DNA of 6,123 nucleotides from positions 1-6,123 of the forward strand of contig JAEVZQ010000400.1 of assembly GCA_023392135.1 (NCBI GenBank), given 5' to 3'. The translations under genes and the position numbers were made by a program. Positions 5,544-6,123 of this stretch are shown here, one piece after another. How positions within the stretch are numbered: position 1 is the stretch's first letter; each line of letters opens with the position of its first letter. This DNA is from Pseudomonadota bacterium. GTDB lineage: Bacteria > Pseudomonadota > Alphaproteobacteria > Rhizobiales > Hyphomicrobiaceae. The notes under the pieces were generated by a model. It had not been told where the DNA came from. It made no database searches and saw nothing but the letters and a program-made list of their open reading frames with translations.

Positions 5544-6123
5544 TTGAAGCTCATCGATCAGCCCCGCGCGCCCAATCCGCGCCGGGTCCGCATCTTCCTG
5601 GCTGAAAAAGGCATCACCGTCCCGACGGAGCAGGTGGACCTGGGCAAGCTCGAACACCGGTCGCCTGATTTCGCCGCGATGAACCCTTTCCAGGAGGTGC
5701 CGGTGCTCATCCTCGACGATGGGACCGCCATTTCCGAAAGCGTCGCCATCTGCCGCTACTTCGAAGAGCAGAAGCCCGAGCCGCCGCTGTTCGGCCGCGA
5801 TGCCATGGAGCGCGTCATGGTCGAGATGTGGCAGCGCCGGATGGAGTTCGGCTTTCTGACGCGTGTGGCGCATTGCTTCCGCCACTCGCATCCCGCCATG
5901 GCCGAGCTGGAGAAGCCCCAGTTGAAGGAGTGGGCCGAAGTCAATCGGCCACGCGTGCTCAAGGTGCTTTCGTGGCTCGACCAGGAGCTCGCCGGGCGAC
6001 AGTTCATCGCGGGCGACGCCTATACGATCGCCGATATCACGGCGTTGGTGGCCGTGGACTTCATGAAGCTGGCAAAGATCGAGCGCCCCGCAGATCTGAA
6101 GAACGTCGCGCGCTGGTACGAGG
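5544..6123 (+). CDS. Glutathione S-transferase family protein, C-terminus cut off by window edge
   Basis: Cytosolic GST-fold protein expected to bind glutathione and conjugate or reduce electrophilic substrates. The frame runs from TTG 5544 to the window edge (193 full codons plus one base) without a stop; relatives are usually about 205-215 residues, so only a short piece is missing. The N-terminal thioredoxin-like domain (about 1-75) opens with a PRAPNPRRVRIFL segment, has the cis-proline in EVPVL (P53) and the glutathione gamma-glutamyl-binding pair E65-S66 in ISESVAICRYF. The all-helical C-terminal domain (about 88 onward) carries the N-capping box T161-x-x-D164 in FIAGDAYTIADI. The usual N-terminal Ser/Cys catalytic position is filled by the APNP segment, a feature of this proteobacterial subgroup. 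It is divergent from the kinase gene, and nothing nearby suggests its substrate. Confidence 0.93.
   Translation, partial: MKLIDQPRAPNPRRVRIFLAEKGITVPTEQVDLGKLEHRSPDFAAMNPFQEVPVLILDDGTAISESVAICRYFEEQKPEPPLFGRDAMERVMVEMWQRRMEFGFLTRVAHCFRHSHPAMAELEKPQLKEWAEVNRPRVLKVLSWLDQELAGRQFIAGDAYTIADITALVAVDFMKLAKIERPADLKNVARWYE

Noticed and set aside
5309..5554. Minus-strand open frame of 81 codons in the intergenic region
   Set aside because: It would overlap the GST ribosome site and start codon on the other strand, has no hydrophobic or domain pattern and lacks a clear ribosome site.

Overview
This is a GC-rich (judged above 60% by eye) window from a bacterial chromosome, most likely an alphaproteobacterium of the order Hyphomicrobiales (Rhizobiales). 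Three things point there: the phosphomannomutase/phosphoglucomutase is the rhizobial type, with an ASHNDNGWTG active-site loop instead of the common SHNP; there are TIGR02281-type retropepsin-like membrane proteases; and the histidine kinase has a PleC/DivJ/PdhS-like H-box (SHELRTPLNAILGFSEVM). The genus cannot be fixed from this sequence.

Layout: five genes lie on the minus strand and one on the plus strand. In transcription order from the right, the minus strand carries a six-TM sensor histidine kinase (5208-3601), an exported small cupin (3472-2999), a three-TM retropepsin-like aspartic protease (2798-2094), a second, one-TM protease of the same family 47 bp downstream (2046-1477), and phosphomannomutase/phosphoglucomutase (1359 to beyond the left edge). 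A 335-bp gene-free region (5209-5543) separates the kinase from a divergent glutathione S-transferase gene (5544 to beyond the right edge), which starts with TTG behind a perfect AGGAGG.

How the genes may work together: the two proteases are clearly paralogues (about 45 identities over an ungapped 111-residue alignment made by hand) and are probably co-transcribed. The other genes are separated by 117-335 bp and may have their own promoters. Kinase, cupin and proteases are all membrane-bound or exported, and the mutase supplies sugar phosphates for surface polysaccharides, so a loose envelope theme is possible. The pairing of a PleC/DivJ-like kinase with PerP-like proteases recalls Caulobacter polarity control, but this is an inference from family resemblance. 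I see no mobile element, tRNA, rRNA, CRISPR array or integration scar, and no strong evidence for an undescribed multi-gene system. The protease pair is the most unusual item.
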